Part shown: positions 1-8,234 of the stretch, piece after piece | Position numbering within the stretch: position 1 is the first letter of the stretch | How the letters are laid out: every line of letters starts with the position of its first letter | IMG/VR virus record: IMGVR_UViG_3300001349_000096 | Location: 1 to 23,604 of that record | Strand: one strand, 5' to 3' | Length of the DNA: 23,604 nucleotides | Source of the DNA: a virus | Translations under genes and position numbers: made by a program | The notes under the pieces: model-generated | Database searches by the model: none | What the model was told of the DNA's origin: nothing | The model's input: only the letters and a program-made list of their open reading frames with translations

Positions 1-1
1 T

Positions 2-184
2 CAACATACTATGAAAATTTTGTTGAATAGTTTATATGGCGCTACTGCTTTAGGATCATTTAGATATGGTAATGTGATCTTAAGTGAAGCCATAACTTTA
101 TCTGGTCAGCGTATTATTCAAGAATCCGCTTTGTGTGCTAATAGACATATGAACAAAGTAATAAAAGGACAATTAACATTATGA
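2..184 (+). CDS. 43: Family B DNA polymerase, upstream piece (3' end of gene only; T4 gp43-like)
   Basis: Open from the left edge and ending in TGA, this is the end of the N-terminal part of a T4-type replicative polymerase. It carries motif B of the family, seen as KILLNSLYG (codons from position 14), followed by an aligned stretch resembling the T4 sequence after motif B (EAITLSGQRIIQE). The normal protein would then continue to motif C (DTDS), but this reading frame stops about 20 residues earlier. Motif C is found in a separate gene starting at 444. The stop overlaps the next start as ATGA, so the three genes look translationally coupled. The exonuclease domain and motif A should lie upstream of the window. 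The identification is firm; the left boundary is unknown. Confidence 0.88.
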   Translation, partial: QHTMKILLNSLYGATALGSFRYGNVILSEAITLSGQRIIQESALCANRHMNKVIKGQLTL

Positions 185-444
185 AATTAACACCTCAATC
201 AATTAGAAATAACGTAAAAATTACTTGGAATGGAGAACCTATCTCTAAACAAGAAATTATAGATATGAGTGCTCTCTGGAATGAAAAACAAATTGTTTAT
301 TTTAAAAAAATGGCTAAACAAGGGGGTACATTTAAAATCGACAATAATAAATTTAAAATAATAGTTGGTGAACCTATTTTAACTTCACGAGGAACACGAG
401 ATGGAGGTATCATCCAAATTCCAGACCCAGACGCTAGATTTTAA
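181..444 (+). CDS. Unknown 87-residue protein embedded between the two polymerase halves
   Basis: I do not recognise this protein. It begins in an ATGA overlap with the upstream polymerase piece and ends in a TAATG overlap with the downstream piece, so it fills the gap exactly and is probably co-translated with both. The sequence is mixed charge, with a basic N-terminal half and a C-terminal tail reading IIQIPDPDARF. No cysteine or histidine metal site, no GIY-YIG, LAGLIDADG or HNH motif and no intein splice residues are visible, so it does not look like an intact homing endonuclease. It could be a fragment of a mobile gene, a small DNA-binding protein, or a bridging subunit of the split polymerase. 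The last idea is inference from position only. Confidence 0.75.
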   Translation: MKLTPQSIRNNVKITWNGEPISKQEIIDMSALWNEKQIVYFKKMAKQGGTFKIDNNKFKIIVGEPILTSRGTRDGGIIQIPDPDARF

Positions 445-1376
445 TGAAGCATTTAGAAGATACTCCTTGGTGGATTTGTGACGAAGGTGACTATAATTTT
501 TGTGCCTACGTAGACACAGATTCTAATTACTTTAATGCTGAGCCTTTACTTAAACATTTATATCCCAATTTTGAGGAAATGGGTGATGAAGAAAAAGATA
601 ATGTATTAGAACAAGTAGCCCTTAAATATCAAGATATTATTACTAATGACTATGATAGATTAGCTCGAGATTGTTTTAATGTTCAAGAACATAGACTTGA
701 AATGAAAACTGAATGTGTTATCCGTTCAGCTTATTTTAGAGCTACCCGTAGATATGCTCAATGGATCACAAAACAAGAAGGCATTGCTAAAGAATCACTT
801 GATATTAAAGGACTTGAATTTAAAAAAGCTAATTTTCCTCCTATATTTGGAGAATTTTTTAATGATATTTTACAACAAATTCTAAAGGGAGCAGAACAAA
901 AACATATTGATAAATTAATTATGGATTTTAGGGGTAAAATAATGTCTAAAAATACAGATATTGCTTTATTAGGGAATCCTACCTCTGTTAAAACCTTAAA
1001 CGAATATGTCTCTCGTAAACCCAGAGCTGGAGAGGTATTAACTGAATTAAAAAAAGGTGCTCCTGCAAATGTTAAAGCAGCAGTTAAATATAACGATTTA
1101 CTCCGTTTTTGGCAATTAGATAAACAACACAGCCCAATTGTACAAGGTGATAAAATTAAATGGATTTATTTAATTGATAATCCTTACAAAATTGAAGCGA
1201 TTGGTTTTCTTAGCTTTGATGTTCCTGATAGAATGCGTAAATTCTTAAACGATTATGCTGATCGAAGAAAATCATTTGAAACTATATTACAATCTAAATT
1301 AGAAAATTTTTATACTGATTTAGGTTGGACTTTAAATTTAAATCCAAATATTAACAAATTTTTCCAATTCCAATGA
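444..1376 (+). CDS. 43: Family B DNA polymerase, downstream piece: motif C, palm end and thumb (T4 gp43-like)
   Basis: This 310-residue protein is the C-terminal part of a T4-type DNA polymerase. Motif C, YVDTDS, sits at residues 22-27 and supplies two catalytic aspartates (D24, D26). The rest matches the palm end and thumb of gp43. The last residues, INKFFQFQ, resemble the hydrophobic sliding-clamp-binding tail of T4 polymerase. Motif A must lie in the upstream polypeptide and motif B is seen at its end, so the two proteins must assemble to make one active site. The start is the ATG in the TAATG overlap with the 87-residue gene, and the end overlaps the clamp gene by four bases. Split gene 43 is known in some T4-like Aeromonas phages; whether the break site is the same is not known to me. 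Confidence 0.9.
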   Translation: MKHLEDTPWWICDEGDYNFCAYVDTDSNYFNAEPLLKHLYPNFEEMGDEEKDNVLEQVALKYQDIITNDYDRLARDCFNVQEHRLEMKTECVIRSAYFRATRRYAQWITKQEGIAKESLDIKGLEFKKANFPPIFGEFFNDILQQILKGAEQKHIDKLIMDFRGKIMSKNTDIALLGNPTSVKTLNEYVSRKPRAGEVLTELKKGAPANVKAAVKYNDLLRFWQLDKQHSPIVQGDKIKWIYLIDNPYKIEAIGFLSFDVPDRMRKFLNDYADRRKSFETILQSKLENFYTDLGWTLNLNPNINKFFQFQ

Positions 1377-2125
1377 TAACAAAAAATAAATTACAATCAA
1401 TTATTTCTAAGTACTATCTTGGAGGTAAAGTAGAATCTGTTAAATGGAAAGTTAAAGATGGAAAACTTGATATTGATTTTATGGCACCTACTAAAGATAT
1501 GATCGGTAGATTGTCTTGTGATAGTTTTTCTATGGTTAATGAGGGTGAAATGGCTATTTTTAATACAACCCAACTTAATAGATTACTAAATGTATTAGCA
1601 GGAGATTTAATGCTCGATGCTTCTAAAACTAATAAAGTATTAACTAAGCTTACTATCCAGGATAATAATGCTTCTATTAATTATTCATTAGCAGATCCTC
1701 TTATGATTCATAAGGTAGGTGAAGTAGATGAAAATGTTGAATGGAAAGTACAATCAACACTTGAAAATGAAGATTTCCATACATTTGTTAGGGCTGCATC
1801 CTCAATTCAAGGAAATGAAATAGTAACTTTAGCTGCTACTAGAGATACTATTGATACCCCTATTATTAAATTTGTATTTGGTGAACGTATGGAATTTTCA
1901 AATAAAGTAGAATTTCATACTAACGCTCAATTTGGGGATGATGTCAGAGAAGATAATAAAATCCCATTTAACAGTGAAATGCTTAGAGAAATATTCAATG
2001 CTAACAAAACATCAGATGAATGCCATTTAAGTTTTGTAGATGATGGGCTTCTTCGCCTCACTTTTACAGCAGAAGATGAAGGAATAAAAACAACATATTT
2101 CGTTGTACGAAAAGCAGATTATTAA
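1373..2125 (+). CDS. 45: DNA polymerase sliding clamp (T4 gp45-like)
   Basis: This 250-residue protein has the length and alternating beta-strand pattern of a gp45-type clamp (T4 gp45 is 228 residues) and directly follows the polymerase C-terminal piece with an ATGA overlap. The family forms a trimeric ring that tethers the polymerase to DNA and, in T4, also activates late transcription. Clamps have no catalytic motif, so the call rests on overall sequence character (for example the KVEFHTNAQF strand region and the beta-rich C-terminus TTYFVVRKADY) and on context beside polymerase and near the clamp loader genes. The polymerase tail INKFFQFQ would be its natural binding partner. Confidence 0.8.
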   Translation: MITKNKLQSIISKYYLGGKVESVKWKVKDGKLDIDFMAPTKDMIGRLSCDSFSMVNEGEMAIFNTTQLNRLLNVLAGDLMLDASKTNKVLTKLTIQDNNASINYSLADPLMIHKVGEVDENVEWKVQSTLENEDFHTFVRAASSIQGNEIVTLAATRDTIDTPIIKFVFGERMEFSNKVEFHTNAQFGDDVREDNKIPFNSEMLREIFNANKTSDECHLSFVDDGLLRLTFTAEDEGIKTTYFVVRKADY

Positions 2126-2140
2126 ATATGTATAATAAAC

Positions 2141-2203
2141 AAGGATGAACCTTCAGGACATCTAAGTTATAAAAATTTATTAACCCGAGTAGCTTAGGCA
2201 CTC
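2141..2203 (+). promoter_or_regulatory. Possible structured 5' leader of the hsp20 gene (pseudoknot-like)
   Basis: The 93-base gap between clamp and hsp20 holds several mutually compatible or competing pairings. AAGG (2141-2144) can pair with CCTT (2150-2153). GAGT (2187-2190) can pair with ACTC (2200-2203). The loop of that hairpin holds CTTAG (2193-2197), which is complementary to CTAAG (2162-2166), giving a possible pseudoknot just upstream of the hsp20 ATG at 2219. This is pencil-and-paper folding of short stems and could be chance. No known riboswitch class was recognised. Confidence 0.3.
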
Positions 2204-2218
2204 ACAAATTAAAATGAT

Positions 2219-2638
2219 ATGAGTACATTATTCAATGAACACACCCCATTCGATATTTTATATCGAAACCTTTTTAAAGCAGATGAAACATTTGCTCCTG
2301 CTTTAAATTCAAAACAACCCCATCCCTTAAACATTTATTACAATGAAGATGGTCTCTATTTTGAGATCGCTTGTACTGGTTTAACTAAGGATGATATCCA
2401 ACTTAAAACTGAAGGAGATATATTAAATATCTCATATGATAAACCTGAAAAATCTGATCTTAAAGATTATTCGGGGTACATTTACCATGGTTTAAGCAAA
2501 AAGTCATTTAGCTTAGGATATAAAATAGCTCCTAAATTTGACTTATCAAAAATCGAAGCAGAAATGCTTAACGGATTATTAAAAATATTCTTACCTCTAA
2601 CAAAAGAATCGAAACCAAAATCAATTAAAATTAAGTAA
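2219..2638 (+). CDS. hsp20: Small heat shock protein, Hsp20 / alpha-crystallin family
   Basis: This 139-residue holdase chaperone would bind unfolding proteins in the cytoplasm without ATP. The alpha-crystallin domain runs from about residue 35 to 129, with the typical pattern LYFEIACTGLTKDDIQLK followed by a short acidic loop and a C-terminal strand ending in NGLLKIFLPL. The C-terminal tail carries an I-K-I motif (residues 136-138), the I-x-I signature that docks neighbouring subunits in oligomers. Hsp20 genes are common in marine T4-like phages. It lies between the clamp gene and the GroES-GroEL genes, forming a chaperone block. An ATG at 2214 begins only a two-codon frame, so 2219 is the start. 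Confidence 0.9.
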   Translation: MSTLFNEHTPFDILYRNLFKADETFAPALNSKQPHPLNIYYNEDGLYFEIACTGLTKDDIQLKTEGDILNISYDKPEKSDLKDYSGYIYHGLSKKSFSLGYKIAPKFDLSKIEAEMLNGLLKIFLPLTKESKPKSIKIK

Positions 2639-2645
2639 TTAAAAA

Positions 2646-2683
2646 CTTGGAGTCCTGAAGATTCGTTCGTATATTTACAGGGT
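2646..2683 (+). promoter_or_regulatory. Promoter-like repeat, copy 1 (upstream of the groES-groEL operon)
   Basis: TATATTTA (2670-2677) lies 20 bases after CTTG (2646-2649), fitting the Bacteroidota promoter pattern TTTG-N19/20-TAnnTTTG. The 27 bases at 2657-2683 are identical to 20343-20369, and TTCGTTCGTATATTTA also occurs at 23145-23160. Transcription should begin about 2684, giving a leader of roughly 48 bases to the ATG at 2732. The conservation between distant copies is direct evidence; promoter function is inferred. Confidence 0.65.
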
Positions 2684-2684
2684 T

Positions 2685-2702
2685 CGGTTACGGTTGTAAC
2701 TG
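2685..2702 (+). other. Small hairpin at the predicted 5' end of the chaperonin transcript
   Basis: CGGTTAC pairs with GTAACTG around the loop GGTT (seven pairs, one G-T wobble). It lies immediately after promoter copy 1, so it would sit at or near the 5' end of the mRNA, where hairpins often stabilise transcripts. Copy 2 keeps similar bases here but not the pairing. Confidence 0.4.
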
Positions 2703-2731
2703 AGCAATAATTTAATTAATTTTTAAGAGTT

Positions 2732-2985
2732 ATGGAATATTTAAAAGACCCGTTATTAGGCGATTATTATATCGTTATTGATGAGTATAACTACTCAGCA
2801 TACAAAACAATTATGCCTGATAGTGGAACTCCTTATGATTCGTGTATTGGCCATTTTGGTCACATTGGTGGAGCACTTAAAAAAATTGCTGACAACACTA
2901 TGAAAGGTCAGTCATATGATAGCATTAAAGAATATATCAAACAATATAAATTAATTTTAAACAAATTTAACGAAAATTTTATGTA

Positions 2986-2986
<1 letters not shown>
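2732..2986 (+). CDS. Unknown 84-residue protein, first gene of the chaperonin operon
   Basis: This small protein was not firmly recognised. Its layout, an N-terminal strand pair (DYYIVIDEYNYSAYKTI), a short loop with histidines (IGHFGHIGG) and a C-terminal helical part, is reminiscent of small phage DUF5405-type proteins; that is a weak resemblance by eye. It is the first gene after promoter copy 1 and its TAA overlaps the GroES ATG as TAATG, so it is co-transcribed and probably translationally coupled with groES. No signal peptide or membrane segment is seen. A role in regulating or assisting the chaperonin is possible but rests only on position. Confidence 0.7.
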
Positions 2987-4892
<1,906 letters not shown>

Positions 4893-4901
4893 ATTTAGAT
4901 A

Positions 4902-5171
4902 ATGTCTGAATTCGAAACAGTAGAGCAGAAACAACTTATTGCCAAGCGAGTCCCGCCTGGTGATTCTTGGAGGTTAGTGGACGATCCCCAGGGGGTCGTC
5001 CACTCTTCCCTTACTGAAACATTAGAAGCATATTTTAAGAAAACTCAATTTAACGCAGCGTTTTATTTAGACCCTCTTGGAAGTGCTTTGTATGCAGTTG
5101 AACGAACAGAAATAGAAATTAAACCAGAACCAATCAAAACATTTGACTTTTATGGAGACGGCTATCAATAA
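4902..5171 (+). CDS. Unknown 89-residue protein with an internal strong hairpin
   Basis: I do not recognise this protein. It reads as an ordinary soluble small protein (for example GDSWRLVDDPQGVVHSSL in the first third, an aromatic DFYGDGYQ end). It follows groEL by nine bases and overlaps the gp44 start by 20 bases. Codons about 26-34 contain a perfect-looking 27-base hairpin (4977-5003), far more GC-rich than the surroundings, which suggests the RNA is doing something besides coding here. No signal peptide, membrane segment or metal site is visible. Confidence 0.7.
   Translation: MSEFETVEQKQLIAKRVPPGDSWRLVDDPQGVVHSSLTETLEAYFKKTQFNAAFYLDPLGSALYAVERTEIEIKPEPIKTFDFYGDGYQ
4977..5003 (+). other. 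Strong GC-rich hairpin inside the 89-residue gene
   Basis: GTGGACGATCCC (4977-4988) pairs with GGGTCGTCCAC and flanking G (4992-5003): twelve pairs with a single G-T wobble and a three-base loop. It lies within a coding frame and is followed by TCTTCCCTT rather than a clean T-run, so it is not a classical terminator. It could slow transcription or translation between groEL and gp44, or protect the upstream mRNA from 3' decay. Confidence 0.6.
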
Positions 5172-6078
5172 TTCACTTTGGGTTGAAAAATACAGGCCAA
5201 CCATACTGGATAATTACATAGGTAATGAGCACCTTAAAGGTGTTATGGCTAAGAACATATCTGAAAATGATATGAACAATATGATTTTTTACGGCCCAAG
5301 TGGCACAGGTAAAACTACATTGGCTAAACTCCTAGTTAATAACCTTAATTGTGATTACCTCTACATCAATGCAAGTGATGAAAGAGGTATTGAAACTATT
5401 AGAGACAAAGTATCAGGTTTTGCTAGTACAATGTCGTTTAAACCTCTTAAGGTAGTTATTTTAGATGAGGCTGATTTCTTAACAATTCAAGCACAAGCTT
5501 CACTTCGAAATGTTATTGAAACATTTTCTAAGAGTACACGATTTATTCTAACTTGCAATTATGTGGAGCGTATTATTGATCCACTTCAATCACGTTGTCA
5601 AGTACTTAAAATTGTACCTCCTAGTAAGGGGGAAGTAGCTAAGCATATTTTTAAAGTATTATCTAAAGAAAATGTACAACATAGTACTGACCATCTTAAA
5701 GATTTAATAAATCAATACTATCCTGATGTACGTAAAATGCTTAATGTATGTCAAATGTCTTCTAAAGATGGTGAGTTAGAACTAGATAAACAAACACTTG
5801 TATCAAATAACTATGTTGATAAGGTAATTGAATTGCTACCTAATAAAAAGTCATTTAAACAAATTAGACAGGTTATCGCCGACTCTAATGTAAATGATTT
5901 TGAATCGCTATATAAAACGTTATATGAACGTATGGACGAATATACATCACGACCTGCTGAAGCGATTATTATTATTGAAGAATATATGTACCATTCAAAC
6001 TTTCGTATTGATAAAGAAATTAATGTAATGGCGTGTATTTCTAAACTACTTGAAATCTCTGGAAGAGTTGTTTTATAA
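5152..6078 (+). CDS. 44: Clamp loader large subunit, AAA+ ATPase (T4 gp44 / RFC-like)
   Basis: This roughly 308-residue AAA+ protein would form the ATPase subunits that open and load the sliding clamp. It begins with the clamp-loader signature WVEKYRP, then shows Walker A GPSGTGKT (about residues 48-55), Walker B VVILDEAD (101-108), a sensor 1 region (FILTCNY) and the SRC box (147-149) whose arginine acts as a finger on the neighbouring subunit. I chose the ATG at 5152; a TTG at 5143 would add three residues. It overlaps the 89-residue gene upstream. Its partner gp62 is encoded at 6491. Confidence 0.93.
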   Translation: METAINNSLWVEKYRPTILDNYIGNEHLKGVMAKNISENDMNNMIFYGPSGTGKTTLAKLLVNNLNCDYLYINASDERGIETIRDKVSGFASTMSFKPLKVVILDEADFLTIQAQASLRNVIETFSKSTRFILTCNYVERIIDPLQSRCQVLKIVPPSKGEVAKHIFKVLSKENVQHSTDHLKDLINQYYPDVRKMLNVCQMSSKDGELELDKQTLVSNNYVDKVIELLPNKKSFKQIRQVIADSNVNDFESLYKTLYERMDEYTSRPAEAIIIIEEYMYHSNFRIDKEINVMACISKLLEISGRVVL

Positions 6079-6247
6079 AGACATCATAGAATTTGGAGAT
6101 AGAAAATTCTTATTGTATCGTACGGTAAGAGAATTTGAAAAATTAGATGCTGAAATACTTAAACAGTATTGGCATTGCGACACAGTTTTAAAAAAAGAAA
6201 ACTTATATTATTTTTGTAACGAAATTAAAGAAATAGATTATGAATAA
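6050..6247 (+). CDS. Unknown 65-residue acidic protein
   Basis: I do not recognise this small protein, which fills the space between gp44 and the next gene. It is rich in aromatic and acidic residues (RKFLLYRTVREFEKLDAEIL, then a CDTVLKKENLYYFC stretch with two cysteines). There is no ATG in frame; the start must be a TTG (6050 or 6068) or CTG (6059), inside the end of gp44, so translation probably depends on coupling. Its TAA overlaps the next ATG. The lack of an ATG lowers confidence in the exact start but the frame is open and sits in an otherwise unfilled gap. Confidence 0.6.
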   Translation: MKSLEELFYKDIIEFGDRKFLLYRTVREFEKLDAEILKQYWHCDTVLKKENLYYFCNEIKEIDYE

Positions 6248-6488
6248 ATCTGATATGCAACAAATGCAACAACCCCAAATTGATTTGGAAAAAACAACAA
6301 TCATCCCTAATAAATCAGGAGGTGAATTATTTAAACAAGGTTATGTACTCCGTAAAGTATCCCGCTTTATTACAGGTGGTGATGAAGATGCAGTACTTCC
6401 TATTCCTGTATTTTATGACGGATCCACAGGTAAAATTTTGAAAGATACTTTACCACCTGAGATTCGAGGTGATTATGATACTATCTGA
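6240..6488 (+). CDS. Conserved T4-like phage protein of unknown function, zinc-ribbon relative without its cysteines
   Basis: This 82-residue protein has a central YVLRKVSRFITGGDEDAVLP segment that resembles, from memory, a small zinc-ribbon protein found in marine T4-like phages next to clamp-loader genes. In those relatives the segment is flanked by two CxxC pairs. Here the corresponding places read PNKSGG and FYDGSTG with no cysteines at all, so metal binding appears lost. The family link is a recollection, not a search result. It sits directly between gp44 and gp62, two bases before the gp62 start, so it is part of the replication operon. Its function is unknown. Confidence 0.7.
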   Translation: MNKSDMQQMQQPQIDLEKTTIIPNKSGGELFKQGYVLRKVSRFITGGDEDAVLPIPVFYDGSTGKILKDTLPPEIRGDYDTI

Positions 6489-6490
6489 TC

Positions 6491-6901
6491 GTGACCTTAT
6501 TTGATTGGCTAAAAGAATTAACAGGTAAGAAACGAGATTGGGACTCCTTCTCGGATAAAGAGAGGGAGTCCTTTAATCCCTATATGGTTAATCGTTTTTT
6601 ATCTATGCATCAACCTTTTATTGAATTGGTAAATTATGTTCAAACAATCCCTTACACCGATAAGAAAAAATACTATACAGTGTATTGTGGTTTGTTACCA
6701 AAACAAAATGTTTGGCTAAAATATATTAAATCAAAAATGAAACAACCAACACCAGAACTAATAGATGCCATTTGTGGGATATTAAATTGTTCTAAACGCG
6801 AAGCACGTGAAGAAGTTATTTTATTAGATAATGATGTGCTAGAGGAAAATTTATACAGAGCAGGATATCAACCAAGTGAAGTAGCAAAAATGTTTAAATA
6901 A
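6491..6901 (+). CDS. 62: Clamp loader small subunit (T4 gp62-like)
   Basis: This 136-residue protein matches the short form of gp62 seen in T4-like cyanophages, which is smaller than T4 gp62 (187 residues). The recognisable segment is FNPYMVNRFLSM (about residues 28-39) followed by a tyrosine-rich helix and a KYIKSK basic patch. gp62 is the single non-ATPase subunit that joins four gp44 subunits in the clamp loader. The start is GTG at 6491, just after the preceding stop; no ATG precedes the conserved region. The stop overlaps the next ATG (TAATG). A strong hairpin lies at codons about 17-27. Confidence 0.75.
   Translation: MTLFDWLKELTGKKRDWDSFSDKERESFNPYMVNRFLSMHQPFIELVNYVQTIPYTDKKKYYTVYCGLLPKQNVWLKYIKSKMKQPTPELIDAICGILNCSKREAREEVILLDNDVLEENLYRAGYQPSEVAKMFK
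6541..6571 (+). other. Strong hairpin inside the gp62 coding region
   Basis: GGACTCCTTCTC (6541-6552) pairs with GAGAGGGAGTCC (6560-6571) around a seven-base loop, twelve pairs with one G-T wobble. It lies 50 bases into the gene and could pause ribosomes or serve as a protein-binding or decay-control site. Followed by TTTAAT, not a true terminator run. Confidence 0.55.
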
Positions 6902-7116
6902 TGGATAGTATAGTAAAATCAGTTATAAAACAATTTACTGAACGAGCAGAATTTGGTAAAGAAAAATATGGTGTTGACTTAGACAGGGAAGATTTAGTAT
7001 TTGGAGAATGGGTTACTCATATGAAAGAGGAACTTATGGATGCTATACTTTATTTAGAAAAATTAGAAAAGTTATATGGCAAAGAAACCCCAAATACTCA
7101 AGGAAATACAGAATAA
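6901..7116 (+). CDS. MazG-like NTP pyrophosphohydrolase-type small protein
   Basis: This 71-residue helical protein resembles the all-alpha NTP pyrophosphatase (MazG-like) superfamily. The telling segment is HMKEELMDAILYLEKL (about residues 40-55), where E43, E44 and D47 match the metal-binding EExxD pattern, preceded by ERAEFGKEKYG, a common start of small phage members. Members cleave (d)NTPs to the monophosphate; in phages they may adjust nucleotide pools or alarmone signals. It is shorter than a full MazG domain (about 100 residues), so activity is uncertain and it may need to dimerise. It overlaps gp62 upstream by one base and the nuclease gene downstream by about 40 bases. Confidence 0.65.
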   Translation: MDSIVKSVIKQFTERAEFGKEKYGVDLDREDLVFGEWVTHMKEELMDAILYLEKLEKLYGKETPNTQGNTE

Positions 7117-8011
7117 AGAATTGCCTGAGGTAAATTATGCTTACCAAAAAACAATTTCTTATTCCCAAATGTCAATGTATAGAAGTTGCCCTCATAAGTG
7201 GGAGCTTCAATATAAAGAAGGACATTACAACAATGATCCTAACATACATTTTACATTTGGAACCTCAATGCACGAGGTAATTCAAGATTGGCTTACAGTT
7301 TTATATGAAGAATCTTTATTAGTAGCAGATGACATGGATTTAGAAGGATTATTCCAAGAAAAATTTATAAATCTCTACCAAGAAGAATATAAAAAATTTA
7401 AAAATACCCACTATTCATCCCCAGAAGAACTTAGAGAGTTTTTTGAAGATGGGGCAGCAATTCTTAATTTCCTCCAAAAGAAACGTAGCACTTATTTTAG
7501 TAAACGTGGATGGCACTTAGCTGGCATCGAATTACCTATCGTGATGGACGTTGGTAACAATTTGATATACAAGGGTTTTATTGATATGGTATTATATCAT
7601 GAACCCACAAATAAATTTTATATATACGATATAAAAACGTCGAGAAGTGGGTGGAATGCTAAAGCTAAAAAGGATGAAACTAAACAAATGCAGTTAGTCC
7701 TTTATAAAAAGTTCTTTAATGAGCAGTATGGGATCCCACTTGAAGATATAGAAGTTGAATTTTTTATAGTTAAAAGAAAAATATGGGAAAATAGTGATTA
7801 CCCAATTCATAGAGTACAATTACACAAACCCGCAGCAGGTCGTAATAAACTTAGTAAAGCTAATAAAATATTAGATGAATTTATTAGTGAATGTTTTACA
7901 CCTAAAGGTAAGTATCAAGAAAAAAAACATCCTAAAGTAGTATCCCCTTTATGTAAGTGGTGTGTTTTTAATAATAATAAAGAATTATGCGATAAGCATG
8001 AATCTTCTTAA
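7076..8011 (+). CDS. PD-(D/E)XK nuclease with iron-sulfur cysteines (RecB/Cas4/AddB-like)
   Basis: This 311-residue protein shows the complete RecB-family nuclease plan: SYSQMSMYRSCP at the N-terminus (C38), FGTSMHE with H66, GFID with D170, IYDIKTS with D185 and K187, and the QMQLVLYK glutamine motif near 204-210. Three further cysteines at the C-terminus (C293, C296, C305) with C38 form the four-cysteine pattern that holds a 4Fe-4S cluster in AddB, Cas4 and Dna2-type nucleases. It would cut DNA ends or single strands in recombination or repair, or degrade host DNA. No cas1 or cas2 is nearby, so a CRISPR role is not supported. It starts inside the MazG-like gene in another frame. Confidence 0.88.
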   Translation: MAKKPQILKEIQNKELPEVNYAYQKTISYSQMSMYRSCPHKWELQYKEGHYNNDPNIHFTFGTSMHEVIQDWLTVLYEESLLVADDMDLEGLFQEKFINLYQEEYKKFKNTHYSSPEELREFFEDGAAILNFLQKKRSTYFSKRGWHLAGIELPIVMDVGNNLIYKGFIDMVLYHEPTNKFYIYDIKTSRSGWNAKAKKDETKQMQLVLYKKFFNEQYGIPLEDIEVEFFIVKRKIWENSDYPIHRVQLHKPAAGRNKLSKANKILDEFISECFTPKGKYQEKKHPKVVSPLCKWCVFNNNKELCDKHESS

Positions 8012-8018
8012 CTCTCCG

Positions 8019-8026
8019 TATATTTA
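8019..8026 (+). promoter_or_regulatory. Possible promoter -7 box (weak copy)
   Basis: CCGTATATTTAT here repeats the core of the promoter-like elements at 2670, 20356 and 23153, 19 bases ahead of the ATG at 8045 and in one of the few gaps between genes. The -33 TTTG is missing at the expected distance, so it is a weaker candidate. Confidence 0.3.
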
Positions 8027-8044
8027 TATATAAAATATACCAAC

Positions 8045-8227
8045 ATGAAAAAAGATTTAACATTAACAAGCGTAAAAATCCAAAGTGATTTATTTGAAGA
8101 ATTTAAAGTAGCATGTGTTAGGCATAAGTTTTCTTTTCAAAAACTTGCTGACCGATGTGTTCATTTATATCTTACAGATGAGGATTTTAAACGACAAATC
8201 CACAATCACAACAATTTAGATTTATAA
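8045..8227 (+). CDS. Ribbon-helix-helix-like small DNA-binding protein
   Basis: This 60-residue protein has the layout of an Arc/MetJ/CopG repressor: a short N-terminal strand (LTSVKIQSDL) that would pair in the dimer ribbon, then two helices (FEEFKVACVRHKF and SFQKLADRCVHLYL). It likely binds DNA as a dimer and may regulate phage genes, possibly starting with its own cluster since a promoter-like box precedes it. The fold call is from pattern only. It stands at the boundary between the replication genes and the sugar-modification island. Confidence 0.6.
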   Translation: MKKDLTLTSVKIQSDLFEEFKVACVRHKFSFQKLADRCVHLYLTDEDFKRQIHNHNNLDL

Positions 8228-8234
8228 AACAAAA

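Noticed and set aside
182-443. Intein or group I intron explaining the polymerase gap
   Set aside because: The gap is fully coding with overlapping stop and start codons, lacks Cys/Ser at the first splice point and His-Asn at the end, and at about 260 bases leaves no room for an intron core beside the gene.
7076-8011. CRISPR-associated Cas4
   Set aside because: The nuclease has a Cas4-like cysteine pattern, but no repeats, cas1 or cas2 are present in the window.
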